Assembly (NCBI GenBank): GCA_021234155.1
Contig: JAJEKV010000023.1
Location: 4,919,945-4,983,944 of the forward strand
Reading direction: 5' to 3'
Source: Isoetes taiwanensis
Taxonomy: Eukaryota; Streptophyta; Lycopodiopsida; Isoetales; Isoetaceae
Length of the DNA: 64,000 nucleotides
Shown here piece after piece: positions 10,851-23,679 of the stretch (position 1 is the stretch's first letter; every line of letters starts with the position of its first letter). Made by a program: the position numbers and the translations under genes. The notes under the pieces are model-generated. The model was given only the letters and a program-made list of their open reading frames with translations, was not told the DNA's origin and ran no database searches.

Positions 10851-11739
10851 TCTTCTCTCTGCCTGATTTTGCCAGCCTGAAAAAAATCAAGCATTGAAAA
10901 TGAAAAATAAGGTAGTCAGAACATTCTTCCACCATAGGATCTTACCTGAGTTTTCATAAGCTCCTTTAGCTGAAAGTGATTTATAGCAGTTTGTTCGCTA
11001 CCCTCCCTCGTGTTTTTTACTTATATTTGGATGGATTACCCATATTATTGATAATAAACATGATTGCTTGCCTCATTGTTGGAGGGATTCCATGGTTTTT
11101 CAAGAAGTTCTCAACCACATTTGCATCTGCTCTATTCTTCAAAGAATAAAACATGGTTATTCTTGATCTTCTTTTCAGATTTTCGTATAATTTAGGAAAT
11201 TCGGTGATGCAGAAGTGTCTTATAATTACAATTTATGATAATCGCATATCTTCTTTTTTATTTTGTGAGGTTCTTGGGTTTTGTGCCAGGAACGCCGCAT
11301 GTTACGCCGGATGCGGCGTTCCCTTCCAATTTGCGTCCCCCTTTGCGGGACGCAGGCTGGCCTAATTGAATGCACGAATTCTTCAGATTGCAAGAGCTCG
11401 AAAATTGAATGGCAAAGTTTGAATGGCATGGTGCTGCACTATACGAAATTGAGTCGACGACTCCTCCGTTTCATCCTTGGCGCCTTAGTTTTCATTTCTG
11501 GCATTTCATCTGGGTCCGATCTTGCAAAGTGCAAAGGTAAGCTGATTCATGCAGACGATGCCCCTGCATCTGGCCCTGAGAATTAAAAATAGGTTATGTC
11601 GGATCTGTACTATGGTTTCTTTCTAACTGTGCATTCGATATGAGTCTCATAAACATGTGGGATTTTTGGAATTGTGGCGATGCGAAACTGATAAGTGCAT
11701 CTAGGCCACTGCTCCTTTTCACACCGTATCTTATGATAC
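10851..11739. other. No gene; two adjacent GC-rich hairpins
   Basis: No gene recognised. Within AT-rich sequence, GGAACGCCGCAT (11289-11300) pairs perfectly with ATGCGGCGTTCC (11311-11322). Right after it TGCGTCCC (11332-11339) pairs perfectly with GGGACGCA (11347-11354). A plus-strand open frame of about 100 codons at 11281-11586 covers the hairpins and has no recognisable domain. Confidence 0.5.
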
Positions 11740-12032
11740 TTGAGCGTTCACTAGTATTGAAGAAAAACGAGTTGTGCTATTCAATCTACTCCAAATCTAC
11801 TCTGTATATCTGAGTTGTAAGTATTTCTCTCTGATCTTCTTCCAGGGGCCATATTCATATATTCATCTGGGCTAAGCTCTGACCATCACCGTTGTTTCTT
11901 TCAGGTTTGATTTTGAGCGTTCACTAGCATTGAAGAAGAACGAGTTGTGGTATTAAATCTACTCCAAATCTACTCCAAATCTACTCTGTATATTTGAGTT
12001 GTAAGTATATCTCTCTGATCTTCTTCCATGGC
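11740..12032. repeat. Tandem duplication, about 173-base period
   Basis: The stretch from TTGAGCGTTCACTAG through CTCTGATCTTCTTCCA occurs at 11740-11849 and again at 11913-12032. The second copy carries one extra CAAATCTACTC unit. Confidence 0.75.
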
Positions 12033-12109
12033 CGAAGTACTTTGTAGTTAAGAATATGTAAGAAATGAGGTGTTCAAATCATTCTAAAGTTGGACTTATT
12101 TGCATTTAT

Positions 12110-12942
12110 TGATTTCTTGGCAGCCATGTACTAAATCCTTTGTCCAGTGTTATGCTTTTGAATAGTGATGTAAGCTGAAACTATTCTGTCATGCAAAGTC
12201 TATTAGTTATTTGAATGAAAGTACACTGGCTTCTGAAGTTGGCTTGGTTCAAAAAACGACCTTTTCTTCTATGGCATAGTTCTGGTAGTGATGGGCAGCC
12301 TATTATTTGCCAGAATCTGATTAAGAAAGGTATCATTCATCTTCTTTTCTTTGCATTATTAATGCACTTTATCCTTTTTAATGTGTATTATTTTTTATAT
12401 CAGACATCTTGCAGCCATGTACTAAGTCCTTTGTCCAGTTCTATGCTTTTGAATAGTGATGTAAGCTGAAAGTATTCTGACATGCAAAGTCTATTAGCTA
12501 TTTGAATGAAAATACACTGGCTTCTGAAATTGTAATGTGTATTTTCTGTAGTGATGGGCAGCCTATTATTTGCCAGAATCTGATTACGAAAGGCATCATT
12601 CATCTTCTTTTCTTTGCATTATTAATGCACTTTATCCTTTTTAATGTGTATTACTTTTATATCAGAAATCTTGCAGCCATGTACTAAGTCCTTTGTCCAG
12701 TTCTATGCTTTTGAATAGTGATGTAAGCTGAAACTATTCTGTCATGCAAAGTCTATTAGTTATTTGAATGAAAATACACTGGCTTCTGAAGTTGGCTTGG
12801 TTCAAAAAACAACCTTTTCTTCTATGGCATAGTTCTCGTAGTGATGGGCAGCCTTTTATTTGCTAGCTACTGATCAGGAAAGGCATCATTCATCTTCTTT
12901 TCTTTGCATTATTAATGCACTTTATCCTTTTTAATGTGGGCA
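12110..12942. repeat. Three tandem units of 260-290 bases
   Basis: GCAGCCATGTACTAA recurs at about 12121, 12412 and 12673, each followed by TTTGTCCAG, GAATAGTGATGTAAGCTGAA, a conserved tail and CATCTTCTTTTCTTTGCATT. The second unit is about 30 bases shorter because a block containing GGCTTGGTTCAAAAAAC is replaced. The units are non-coding. Confidence 0.8.
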
Positions 12943-13183
12943 GTTGCATATCTTAAAGGATATTAGGCATACCTTGGGAGATATTGGGCATATCGTAATT
13001 TATATGATATTGTTGTGCTGTCAGGATTCCAAGCTTACATTACCTTCTACTATTTTTACAACGTGCAAAATCCTTCTGCGCCTGAAAAATGCTTATATTT
13101 GCAATCGATTTGCATTGCCGGAGGTTCTAAAGGTACTCTTTTACTTTGTCTTAAACTTTTGAGTCTGTTGTGACGTTAAAATA

Positions 13184-13214
<31 letters not shown>

Positions 13215-15559
13215 AATGGAAATGCAACTAAGTGTGATTAACTGCATTTGACTGCAAGCTTTCACATATTTTCGAAGGAGAATGAAGCAGTGTACTGCCT
13301 GAATCAATTTGTCACTCTACTTTCTCTATCACAAAGCTAGATTTGCATGCCCGAGGATGGAGTCTGGCTATGAGTAGACCTCTAAATTTAGCTGGCGCCA
13401 CATATTCTCTAACTTACATATCTGGTACACATTCTCTAACTTTCTTCATAATAATGATTCACTTGCTCATAACATATCTACTTCAGGTAATTTTTTAATA
13501 ATTTTTTAATAATACTCTGATGCTTTGAAATCTCCGGCAAAATTTCTCTTTCTGACTAGCATTATATCTAAAAGTCTAGGGATCCAAATATAATGCTTTG
13601 GCAGAGGAATCCGTTTGCAGATAGGAACAAAGGATAGACGGTGCTAAAATCTAATGCATTGTGCAACAGCCATAATACCACCTTTCTCTTTTATAGATTT
13701 CAGGTTTCTTAGATGTGCAGGGAATCATGCCTACAGAATAATGAAATTCTACGTGTAAAGCTTGTCTTAGTTGCGGAAAGCATGCCACCAAAGGATTGAG
13801 CCTGGAGATGTACATCCTGGATGGAGCAGGTCATTCATCTTTAGAGGAGCAATCAAATGGTTTTGGATTGGGATCTACTATCCTGGATGCTAGAAACTAC
13901 CATGTTTAGAGGTTGGATATGGACGCAATTGAAAAGGGGTTCGTCAAGGGGACAACAGAAATGCAACATCTGAGGCTTCCTTGCAGTTGCATATCTTAAA
14001 GGATAGTAGGCGGGCATATCGTAATCTATATGATATTGTTGTGCTGTCAGAGATTCTACTTTTGCAAAAGCATTGAGGCGGGCACATTGGCGTTAGTTTA
14101 AGGTGGCATATTCTTTAGTTTTATCCTTTTTTTTTGCCACATCTACATTCCATTTGCTCTTAAATGTTGTGGATCAATGTGTTGAGCCAGTGGATAGTGG
14201 GAAGGGAGTCTTTTGATGAGGCTTGCGAAGAAGGAGCCAGTTTTACTCCAAGGTATATGTTTCTCAATTTCAATATAAGAAAGGATCTACAATCTTATGG
14301 TTTAATGAGACGAATAGTATGTTGTTGCAATATGATGAGCAATGCTTTGCCCCCCTATGCATTGTGTTTCAAAGGATTAGCGATTAAACTCTACAATAAT
14401 TTTATTGCAAGATACATCATATTCATCTTTCTCAGTTGCAACAAGAAATAAGGACTCATTGGTGTCATGGTTTAATCCAAAGAAACAAGTCTGATGCTGT
14501 TGTATGTTTGGCTGCGTCGTACATGATTTGTTATACGTTTGATGCCGTTGTACATGATGCTATAGGACTGCAATAGCAGATTAACACTTTGCCCATTATG
14601 CAATGTGCTTCAAAAAGAATAGTGATCATATGTTCTATATGAACAGATTCATTGTTCTCTATATAACTTGATAGTGCATTTAGTTTAAATGTCACGTTGG
14701 GGGCCATAAGTGAGAAGCAAGAAGAGTGACTTAGTAATAATATATTTGGACCATCTATTCCTGGTATAATTTACCATTGATACCATTTAGGGGAACTCGG
14801 TATCATGAATCTGGTGGATTAAAGTTTCTTTGGTTTCTGCTGTTTGATTATCACATATTTGGTCTGTCGTGATGAGTTACTGGTGATAACGAGGACATGT
14901 GGGATCTAAACATTATAACAGAAAATGGATTTCTAATAGTCGCAGCTTTAGCTTTTTAGCTGGTGCTCCCAATTGTAAGAATTTTTTATTATTTAAGCGG
15001 ATATGTCTTCACTTTGTTGTACTCTTCATATTACATGAGGGAGCAGAACATACCATCTTTGCAAACAACCTCTTACATAAGCTTCTGTTTCAGCCTAATA
15101 TCTTTATGCATTGTTAAAGATGTCGAAATGATTATGCCAATTGAAGATGTTCAGCTGGAAGGAAAGGTTTTTTCTCGCAAAAAAAATATTGGAACTGGAT
15201 CTTTGGATCATTAGATCTCTGGTGGATCAAAAGATCTACTAATGTAATATATTATATTGAATTGCATTCTTTAAGCTGAAAAGTATATCCTTGGTTATTT
15301 AATTCCAAGCTCAGAATGACGTGCTTATATATGTTGAACATAACATTTGGTAACCTGTTTGCATTTTGTTTCGTTTCAAATGACTTGAATAAATGAACCT
15401 ATATAAACTGTACAAAAATTTTTGCATGTTTTCTAGATATAGAATCGACATGCAATCTATCCCACCTATTTGTTCCATTCCTTCCATTCCCCTCTATCCT
15501 AACTATTATATTATACCAACATCTCATTCCATTCCACCTATGCATTTCATTACATTTAC
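12943..15559. other. No recognised gene; dispersed duplicate and ATCT microsatellite
   Basis: GTTGCATATCTTAAAGGATA to GTTGTGCTGTCAG occurs at 12943-13027 and again at 13986-14052. ATCT repeats occupy 13185-13214. Two short exon-like stretches end at a GT (about 13030-13131, with LKNAYICNRFALPEVLK; and about 14164-14252). Neither matched a family I know, so no gene is called. Confidence 0.4.
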
Positions 15560-15618
15560 CTATTCTGTGTGTCTACGACTAATGTCCAATGCCCGACATC
15601 GTCGGACGCCGTATCTAG
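15560..15618 (+). mobile_element. Helitron-type 3' terminus (degraded)
   Basis: GTCTACGACTAATGTCC leads into the hairpin CCGACATCGTCGG (15593-15605), nine bases, then CTAG at 15615-15618. Helitron 3' ends carry a short GC-rich hairpin 8-12 bases before a terminal CTRR. The CTAG here is followed by G rather than the usual T. It shares the CTACGACTAATG lead-in with the copy at 16715, so it is the same family. Confidence 0.55.
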
Positions 15619-16659
15619 GAAAGAAAAAAAAAATGATCATCTTCAAAGAAATTTAACTGCAAAAACAAATCCAACATTGATCACATCCTTACATGCATCA
15701 ATATTTGTCACTACTACCTTTTCCCTTGCACAATTTCAATCGATGTGCCACTCCATGAGCTAAATTTGAAGGAGGGAATGATTATCATATTGTTGAGGTC
15801 TACATCAGCCTATGCAGTGGAACACAACTGATTATACAAGAAGGATTATCGATGCAGAGCTAGTAAGTGGAAGAAATCTTGGCGACACTGTGCTCCTATC
15901 ATGCATTCCAATTGTGCCGACCAATTTCGGCTTGCCACTTCATTAGTTTGGAAGTGTGCAATTCCCTCTGCATCTGACTTTTACCATGATGATATAATGC
16001 ACAAGGTATGGCATTATTAAGGGTGCAAAGTCAACAAGGAATTTGGGTATCAAAGACCCACCATCCATGCCATAAGAGAGCTCCAATACGATTTAAGATT
16101 CACGAGAAACGTGGTTTACACAAATGCGTTGTGATGGAGGTAAGTATCAGATCCTCGACATATGTTTATACGTCTACATAATGCATGTATATATGTCTTT
16201 ATTAAGGCTTCTCATATTTCTCTGAACTCTATTGGCCTTCTCAATTGTTGCAGATCACGGAGCACCATACATCCTTCGTACATTGACTTAAAAATCCTAA
16301 GCCACGTACATCATAGAGATGCTGAGTGTGATTTGTTAGTAATGATAGAAATTGCGTCTATGCTTCTTAATAAGTCATTTCTTCTACTATGGGCACTGCA
16401 AGAGGAGCTTTCGATACCTGTCATCATTGCAAATTTAAAGTTCTTTGAGATAGGTTATTTATAATAGGGAACCACTGAGGCTGATGAACATTAACTCTAC
16501 AGTTTTAGATTGCACCAAAATATTTTGTATTTATGTGGACCAAATATATGTGTTTGAAGACAATTTATCATATACTTGGCAATTGTTAAACCAAGAATCA
16601 AGATAATGTTTGTTCTCTATCTATAACATTCTATTGCACCTGAAACATATATTACCATA
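15619..16659. other. No gene recognised; likely Helitron interior
   Basis: This is the sequence directly left of the Helitron 3' end at 16715, so at least part should be the body of that element. Open stretches around 15990-16135 (for example GYQRPTIHAIREL) were not recognised. Confidence 0.3.
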
Positions 16660-16715
16660 AATGTATTCCACACGTCCACGACTAATGCCCGGCATCGCCG
16701 GGCACGCGTTTCTAG
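16660..16715 (+). mobile_element. Helitron 3' terminus
   Basis: The perfect hairpin GCCCGGCATCGCCGGGC occupies 16687-16703, followed by ACGCGTTT and CTAG (16712-16715), then a T. This is the canonical Helitron 3' end. The lead-in CACACGTCCACGACTAATG is nearly the same as at 57225-57242. No 5' TC end was identified. Confidence 0.8.
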
Positions 16716-17144
16716 TCAAGGTAGAAGTAGGCTACACAAATGTTATGCCATCAAGATGGTAATGTCAATTTGAAAAATAGTTTCCTATTATCAAGAGTAG
16801 AATGTGCCATAACAATTCCAGAATGTGCAAGAGTATGAGGAGAACAATTCCATGTCTGATGCATATGATAATGTAGTTGTACCTGGGAGCTGAACAACAA
16901 AGAATGTTCTTGTTTCTGTCTTTATTTATGATGCAGATGTACCTGGGGTTGTTTCGCACTATGTAAAGAAAAGTTGCACTTTGACCTGCACATGATTACC
17001 ATTTTCTCAGGTAAAAAATGATATAGCATACCATGCGCAATGCAAAAATTACCTAACCCTAGCAAACTAGTCGCAGCAACTAATTCGTGACATACGGTGT
17101 GGTTATCAGAATCAAATCACTGTCCGCATCCGAATCGCGACGAG

Positions 17145-17373
17145 GATCTTCATTAGCAGTCAAGAAGTATGCATAGTTAATGTTGGATCAAACTGATTAC
17201 AGAAAAAATGGATACTAATTTATTGTCTACTATATTCAGATGTGTATCCTCAGCTAGATCGCAGCAGTGATCTTCATCAGCATTCAAGAAGTATGAGTGG
17301 TTAACCTTGGAGCAAACTGATTGCAGAAAAAATGGATACTAATTTATTGTCTAATGTCTACTATATTCAGATT
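17145..17373. repeat. Tandem duplication, about 124-base period
   Basis: GATCTTCATTAGCAGTCAAG through AATTTATTGTCTACTATATT occurs at 17145-17240 and again, diverged, from 17269. The second copy has a small internal repeat of TGTCTA. Confidence 0.7.
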
Positions 17374-17559
17374 TCTTGAACAAGCCTATGAGTCCTCAGC
17401 TAGATCGTGGCGGCGATCTTGAGCAGCACTTGCTTTTCCTACTGTTCAATTATATCTTTAGACGAGCATTTAGTGCTCCGTAACATCGCCACTGCGATTT
17501 CTAATAGCACTATCTGCCTTTCTGATTCAAGATGGTTGATTTAAGGTCCATACTATTCA

Positions 17560-20419
17560 ATGATGTCAAAGTCGGCAAGGGCAAAGTACATAGCTTCACC
17601 AAACATCACAACTTGCCCTTGCCAGGGGGGCACCGTGGTAGTGTCTATGGAGGTTATTGTGGATGGAAGCATACATTTGCCACATTCGGAAGTCGATATT
17701 TCAACACTCGGAGAGTCGCTCGGGAGTTTCATTTTGTGGCCTACACGTTGTACAGCGTCCCCGCCCGAAGGTGACATATCAACTCCGCCAGCGCAGTTAA
17801 AAAGAATTAACTGGCAGGTAGTCGAAGACGATGAAGGTCCATTCAAGCAAAGCTGTCGTGATAAAGGCATTTCACGAGATGAGCTAGTGGAGAGGAACTG
17901 CATGCTCATGCATGACTGCTGCGATATGCTTTATGGACACGGGGTGATCATCTTCGCTGATCCTAACCAGGCAGTTGGTGACATGAGGTTCGGGGAAGAC
18001 TTCCTGGCTGCCACCGTGATGAAGATATATCCGATGCCAGAGAAGCCGTCTATGAGATGCCAAGCTTGTGCCGAAATGCCATAACTGCATGACTTGGTCA
18101 GGTGGTCCAATGCCTTGGCAGACAATGTTACAGTATCGACACTCATAAAGGCTGTGAAAGAACAGATCGAGGCAGAACCCTATGCAATGCAAGTGGAAGT
18201 TGCTAAGACTCGAAAGAGGTCTTATAAAATGGTGAATCGAACATTGCGAAAACCTGCTACCCCATGCAAAGCTGATAGGAAGATCACTGTGGCTTCTATT
18301 CTAGACTTCAAATCCACGATTTGCTGTATTCGAAGATGTTGTGCCAGCTTCTTCACCTGCGAGATCAAGTGCATGTAAAGTTTCTTTTGGAACATGAGTG
18401 CTGCGGACAGGGCCACCTTTGCTTACAACATGTTTGACCTTTGCTCAAAAAATGGGCAAGTCCAGAAGGTGATGCTAAATAACAAGCAAGCATACTTGAA
18501 AGCATGGCATAAAGCCTACGATATTCCAATGTCAACTTTCTATAAGTGGCGTAAACTTTTCCTTGCTGGTCATTAGAGTTGTTGAACATGGTAACACGGG
18601 CTCAAAGAAACCAAGGTCGCACACTCTAGCAGAAAATGCCCTACTGTCTATGTACATAGATGAGAATGCAGAGACGATGCCCCACAGGTCGAAAATCACT
18701 AATGAAGGTGTGAGAGAGAATGTGAAGAGGCTCCCTTCTATCCTAATAAAGAAGGACATTCTCCATGAGGTGGATGCCAGTGTCATGGAGATGACAGGCA
18801 ATCACATCTCCCCATCTTCATTCCTAGGTAAGTGGAAGTTACACCACCCAGAGGTTGCAATTGCTAAGAGGATAGCTTTCTCCAAGTGCAATAGTTGTAT
18901 TGTATTAAAAGAGAAAATGGCTAAGACAAGAGATCCAATAAAGAGAAGAGAATTGCAGATTGAAAGGAAGGCACACATGACCACCCAAATCTCTTGTAGG
19001 AGCCTGTATTGGTCGTGGAGAGCTTTATCGCATCGTGCTCCCGAGCATGGCCTGATGATCATTCATGATAAGATGGATCAGAACAAGACAATGGTACCTA
19101 GATTGGAGAAGTTAGCCAAATCAGTGTGGAGGGGCGAACGTTTGAAAGTAAGTCTGACTAGTGCACTGACGCATGGCCACGGTATTGGCGCTCTAGGCCA
19201 TTTTTCACTAGATTTATATGGAAGGATGATTCTAATTTTCATATTGATTCCTTGAACCACACACTGAAAAGCTTGGAGGATGCTTTGAGAGACAACTGGG
19301 GCCATTTAAGAGAGGCTGAATGCCCTGGTTGTGCATGGGGAGCAGCAGTTCTCAAGACTGGTACATTGAGGACTAAGAAGGTCAATAGCACTAGACAAGA
19401 ATTCATGGCCCCTCCTAGTACTCCAATTCACCCCAAACAGCTACCTAGAAGGCTATATATTTATAACTAGACAATTGCTCTGGCCAGAACAAGAATAGAT
19501 ATCTCTTCTCCTAGCTTTCTTATCTTGTCTGGCTAGGTGTTTTTGATCAGATACAACTTGGATTCATGATGGTCGGCCACAATGATGATGACATTGATGC
19601 ACTGTTCGGAAATTACTCAAGATTATTGCGTAGGTCGGATGCACTCACCATTCCTGAACTAATGCAGCTATTTCGAGAATGTACTACCAAAGCACCTTCG
19701 CTGTACCTGGTCACTGAGGTTCCTGATTGAAAGTCATTTATGAAAGGATTCATTCCAGACAAGAAGGATCACTTGGTTGGGCACCTGAGCCTCTGATATT
19801 CAAATTTTACATGAAAGATGGTTGGCCACTGATGTATTACAAGATGAGGCCAAGGCATCGAGAATGGCTCCCTCACAATGGAATAAGAATGTGGAAGGCT
19901 GGTGCTAATGGTATGCCAATAATACCTACTGGAGCACCTAAGGCTGTGAAGCCATACGATAGCCTCAAGGATATGGGTGCCTTACGATCATCCATTGCGA
20001 AGTACATTGATGCATTGGGCAAATATATCTCATGGTGGTGTGAACTCATGGTCTATGCCTACATGAATGAGGTTATTGACTACTGGACGAATCTGATGCA
20101 TGCACTTGGACAGGTCCCACCCGGCCTCCAGGAAATTAGAGACTTTTGGCCTCTCACTAGACAGTCCGTGCTAATGGAGCCTGAGTCAGTAATGCTCGAT
20201 GAGTACACAACACGTCCGCACTATGTCAGCCCTGCAAAGGACCCAAACCCATGGTTCTACCCTGGCTCAGACTCCAGTGAGGATCGACTGACGGCTAGGT
20301 CTCAAGAGATCAGCAGACCGGCTGGCTGGCATAGAACATCGGCTAGGGTTGTCCACTCCATCCGCCCCTCCTGTGCACACTTTGCAGATGAGTCGAATCA
20401 CGCTATGGCATCGCTATAG
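17560..20419 (+). pseudogene. DUF7869-type transposase-like gene with DUF8039-like N-terminus, broken
   Basis: The reading passes through all three frames. 17560-18084 has HSEVDISTLGESLGSFILWP, like the DUF8039 region of plant transposon proteins. One stop later the same frame continues to 18576 with MSTFYKWRKLF, a helix-turn-helix-like linker. Frame 2 (18563 to about 19200) gives EHGNTGSKKPR, then AKRIAFSKCNSC and LMIIHDKMDQNKT. After a frameshift come KDDSNFHIDSLNHTL, then (frame 3 from 19467) LDNCSGQNKNRYLF and FMMVGHNDDDIDALF. A last shift at about 19785 gives FKFYMKDGWPLMYY and the C-terminus. DGMDQ.K, LDNC..NKN and VGH..DDID are the hallmarks I know from DUF7869 proteins, thought to have an RNase H-like fold. 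At least three frameshifts and four stops make it non-functional. No terminal repeats were found. Confidence 0.7.
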
Positions 20420-21194
20420 CCTTCTGGACACGCAGACTCAAGGTATCACCCTTCGAGCCTACTACAGGGTTCATGAAGCCCCGTCTGATGAGGCAGGTCG
20501 GGGAGGCGTCCCCTTCCAGGATCACAGGGTTCCATGGGTGAGCTAGAGAATACGTGCCGCATCAGCGACCCCCGCATCCGTACCCAACTTACTCACCCTA
20601 AATCTACTCAAAGTGCAGGATGCTCCATACGGATCACACCTCTACACCCAGGGAGTGTCAGACCCATACCCGGCCCTCTACGTGACCGGCGATCAGGCCT
20701 AGCCCACTGTAGGAGTCTCAGGAGCCTTTTATGTTCGTGCAAGACCCCACCCCCACTTCACCACTGTGTCCCTTGTTTGGTGCTAAGTCATTCCATAGCA
20801 TCCACGACTCGGTGGTCTCTTGTGCACAGGCCGCAATAATGGGAATTACAGGAATCAACCTAGGAGTATACTACTAACATGGCTCAGAGGTCTCTACCCC
20901 CCTAATTTCCCCCATTTCCAGAGTAATACTATGCAAAGAATCAATCCATCCTTTAAGAGCAAAACCCGAATCAGAAATAAAGAGAACTTACCTTTACAAT
21001 CAAGGGTTAGTTCCTACAAGTAAAGCACAGAGAGAACAGGCAAAACAACACAACAAGTGCCCAAAAGGGGCGCTACCCTAGAATTCACAAGCTATACTAA
21101 CCACCCACCTGAGTTCCTGTTGGATCCATTATCATTTGATGCTTCCATCTTCATGGGACTTGGTGCTCAGCTATGGTTACACAGGTATAAGTGC
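20420..21194. other. No gene; probable LTR sequence at right
   Basis: 20420-20850 reads openly in several frames without recognisable motifs and may be the decayed end of the transposase-like gene. From about 20870 the sequence may already be the LTR that starts (minus strand) at 21566, but its far end was not found. Confidence 0.3.
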
Positions 21195-21262
21195 CTGGCA
21201 AAGGTGGCGCTCAGCTTGGCAAAGGTAGGCGCTCAGCTTGGCGAAGGTAGGCGCTCAGCTCC
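21195..21262. repeat. Short minisatellite, about 25-base unit
   Basis: Three copies of GGCAAAGGT(A)GGCGCTCAGCTT lie head to tail. Confidence 0.75.
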
Positions 21263-21499
21263 TCTTGGTCGATTATGGTTGATATGGGGGTGGTGATCCA
21301 CCTTGATGGTTCCAATTAGTATTTACCATGCTGGCCAATCGAGTTTGGCCAGGTGGCGCCTTCCCAAACCATAATTAGCTTAATTATCCTTCTTAAACAT
21401 TAATTCCTTAATTATAGGTTATTATCCTTAATTATTAAATTAGCATAGCTAATTTAATCCCTTTTAGGTCAACCCCCTAGGTTACAATACCCCATGGTG

Positions 21500-21580
21500 A
21501 CTACCTTTACTGGGTGACGTGGCGGAGTATTTATACGTATACCGTATAAATACTTGGAACGTCACACTTCCCATCTTGAA
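21500..21580 (-). mobile_element. Ty3-like 3' LTR start and polypurine tract
   Basis: On the minus strand TTCAAGATGGGAAG (21567-21580) is followed by TGTGACGTTCC, which fits a polypurine tract directly before an LTR beginning TG at 21566. Upstream on that strand, GAGGACAACATCAATTC resembles the coding end typical of plant Ty3/gypsy polyproteins. Inside the LTR, AGTATTTATACG (21526-21537) and CGTATAAATACT (21543-21554) form a perfect 12-base palindrome with a 5-base loop. No pol domains remain alongside. Confidence 0.5.
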
Positions 21581-23152
21581 TTGATGTTGTCCTCAGCATG
21601 ACGAGTCTCCCCACCTTGGAAACCTGCCATGAACCCTGCAACTCATTCCAATTTCTATAGAAATCCAAGTATTTTCATTCGTAACAATCAAATCAAATTT
21701 ATAAAATAAAATAGAATCTGAATTTATGCTCCCAACAATTGTTGTTCTCCTTGTACATTCATGTTCTTGGTCTTTTCCTTCTAGAGCTCCCATTATGCAG
21801 ACTTCTAGAAAGTAGTAGCACTAACCAAAGATATACCATAAGTACGTAGATCTACTAGCATAGAAATTTGAATGTAAAGCATTCCCAACCACTGCCATTA
21901 TCATTATCAAGAAATAAATTAATATTGCTTTTAGAAAACCTTTTTTTTTCCATCCTAAGGTCTGAACTGGTGTGCAACACCGACGATTCTATTATAGACA
22001 TCAAAGCCAAAATTCATATGGCCAATTTAGCAAGAGAAGAATTTGAGACTTGAAGACACAACGTCAACAATAAATGCCCTGAAAGATGCAAAACACCCCG
22101 AAAGATGCACTATAACAATCTGAATGCCCTAAAAATTTTGAGGCACAGATAAAAATTCTATTCTATTTTATTCTATTCTATTCTATTCTATAACAAAGTA
22201 GTCCTACATAGCTATGACCAAATGACTTCGTACATCGTGTATAAGAGAATGAAAATACCATTTATGCCTTGCAAATTTGTATGTTGTGATTTTTGCAATA
22301 TGTTCTATGGGCGGGCTTTAGCTACATGTCGTAGGCAAGGATCTAAAAATACTCAAAGAAGTGTTTGTTGGTCGTACGCAAAATTATGGCTAAGATTTCA
22401 CATATACCTCAAGGTTGATATAGAGTGGAGTTAGCGATTGTAGTGTTCTGGCAACCTTTCAATGAATAGTATAGCGACTACATCTCCGACTTCAATATTG
22501 AAATTTTGCGTTATGAAGAGAATTCAATAAAACATACCAATTATCAAAGTTGAGCCTTCTAGAAAATGGAAATCTATAAAGGCTATTAAAAGATAGGGAA
22601 TATGGTCCTGGCTTACAGAGATGGAGATTTTCGAGGAACCCTTTAAAATTCAATTGGATATATATGATGCTTTGGTAGATGAATAAATTAAAGTTCTAAA
22701 TGTATACCATCGTTTAAGATCGAATTTGCCATATAAACATGACATTAGTTACTATTTATTACAAAGAGAGAAGGTTGAGGTATATACAGGGAACTCTAAA
22801 TTCTAAGACATGCTTCAGTGAACTCTAAATTCTAAGACATGGTTCACGGGATAAAATGGTGCCTTATAAATGTTTGTGGATGCAGTTGAATGTTTGAATT
22901 GTAGTTCGTAAGATTCACCTAGATGAGAAAGGGTTTGTAATTTTAATGTTGACATATTGAGTGCAATCGAGCATGTGATAATTTCATAAATGTTGCAAGC
23001 TGTGTAATAAACCATGAAGAATATTGTATAACAAACCATGGAGAATATTATTGAGCGTAAGGTCAAAATTCTCACAACACAATATGCACATCTGTAATAA
23101 ATTGAAGGAGCTAGTCACTTAATATCGTTCTCAAAATTGCACCTTATACATT
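21581..23152. other. No gene recognised
   Basis: AT-rich. A TTCTA microsatellite lies at about 22152-22192, possibly another retroposon tail. AACTCTAAATTCTAAGACATG is duplicated at about 22792-22842. Confidence 0.4.
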
Positions 23153-23300
23153 GCCATGGATTTAAGGGTCGCAATGCGTCCAATCATTGCATTGTTCTGT
23201 CCCCCCAATGATTCCATATCATATGCCATGGATTTAAGGGTTGGAATGCATCCAATCATTGCATCGTTCTGTCCCCCCAATGATTCCATATCATATTTCA
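23153..23300. repeat. Tandem duplication, 72-base period
   Basis: TGCCATGGATTTAAGGGT to CCAATGATTCCATATCATAT occurs twice in a row with few changes. A weaker repeat built on GCATTCAAAGAC follows to about 23470. Confidence 0.8.
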
Positions 23301-23679
23301 GTGTCAAATTATGAGATTGAGCATATCCACCATGGCATCCTTAAAGTTTGTGATGTAGACCTATTTGTTGCATTCAAAGACGAACCTCAAAAAAGTTTGG
23401 GGGATCCAGAACATCCTTTAACTTTCTGATGCAAACCTGTTTGCTACATTCAAAGACATACCCTTGGAAAGCCTTGGCATTATTGTGCATGGTCTTCTAA
23501 TAAAGAAGTTAGAGATAGTCTAGCTGAATCATGCACATGCATCTCCTGCTGTAGAATGCCCTGCAAATGGAAGATGTTGGGAAGCTTTCAAAAAATTGTA
23601 CATATGAACTATTAATGTGCCATCATCTGCCTAAGTGACTACGCTACTTCAAACGAAGCTTTCATTGGCCATAATAGAT

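Noticed and set aside
13030-13131. Exon-like stretch ending LKNAYICNRFALPEVLK before a GT
   Set aside because: Reads like protein, but no family recognised and no partner exon in a consistent frame; not enough for a gene call.
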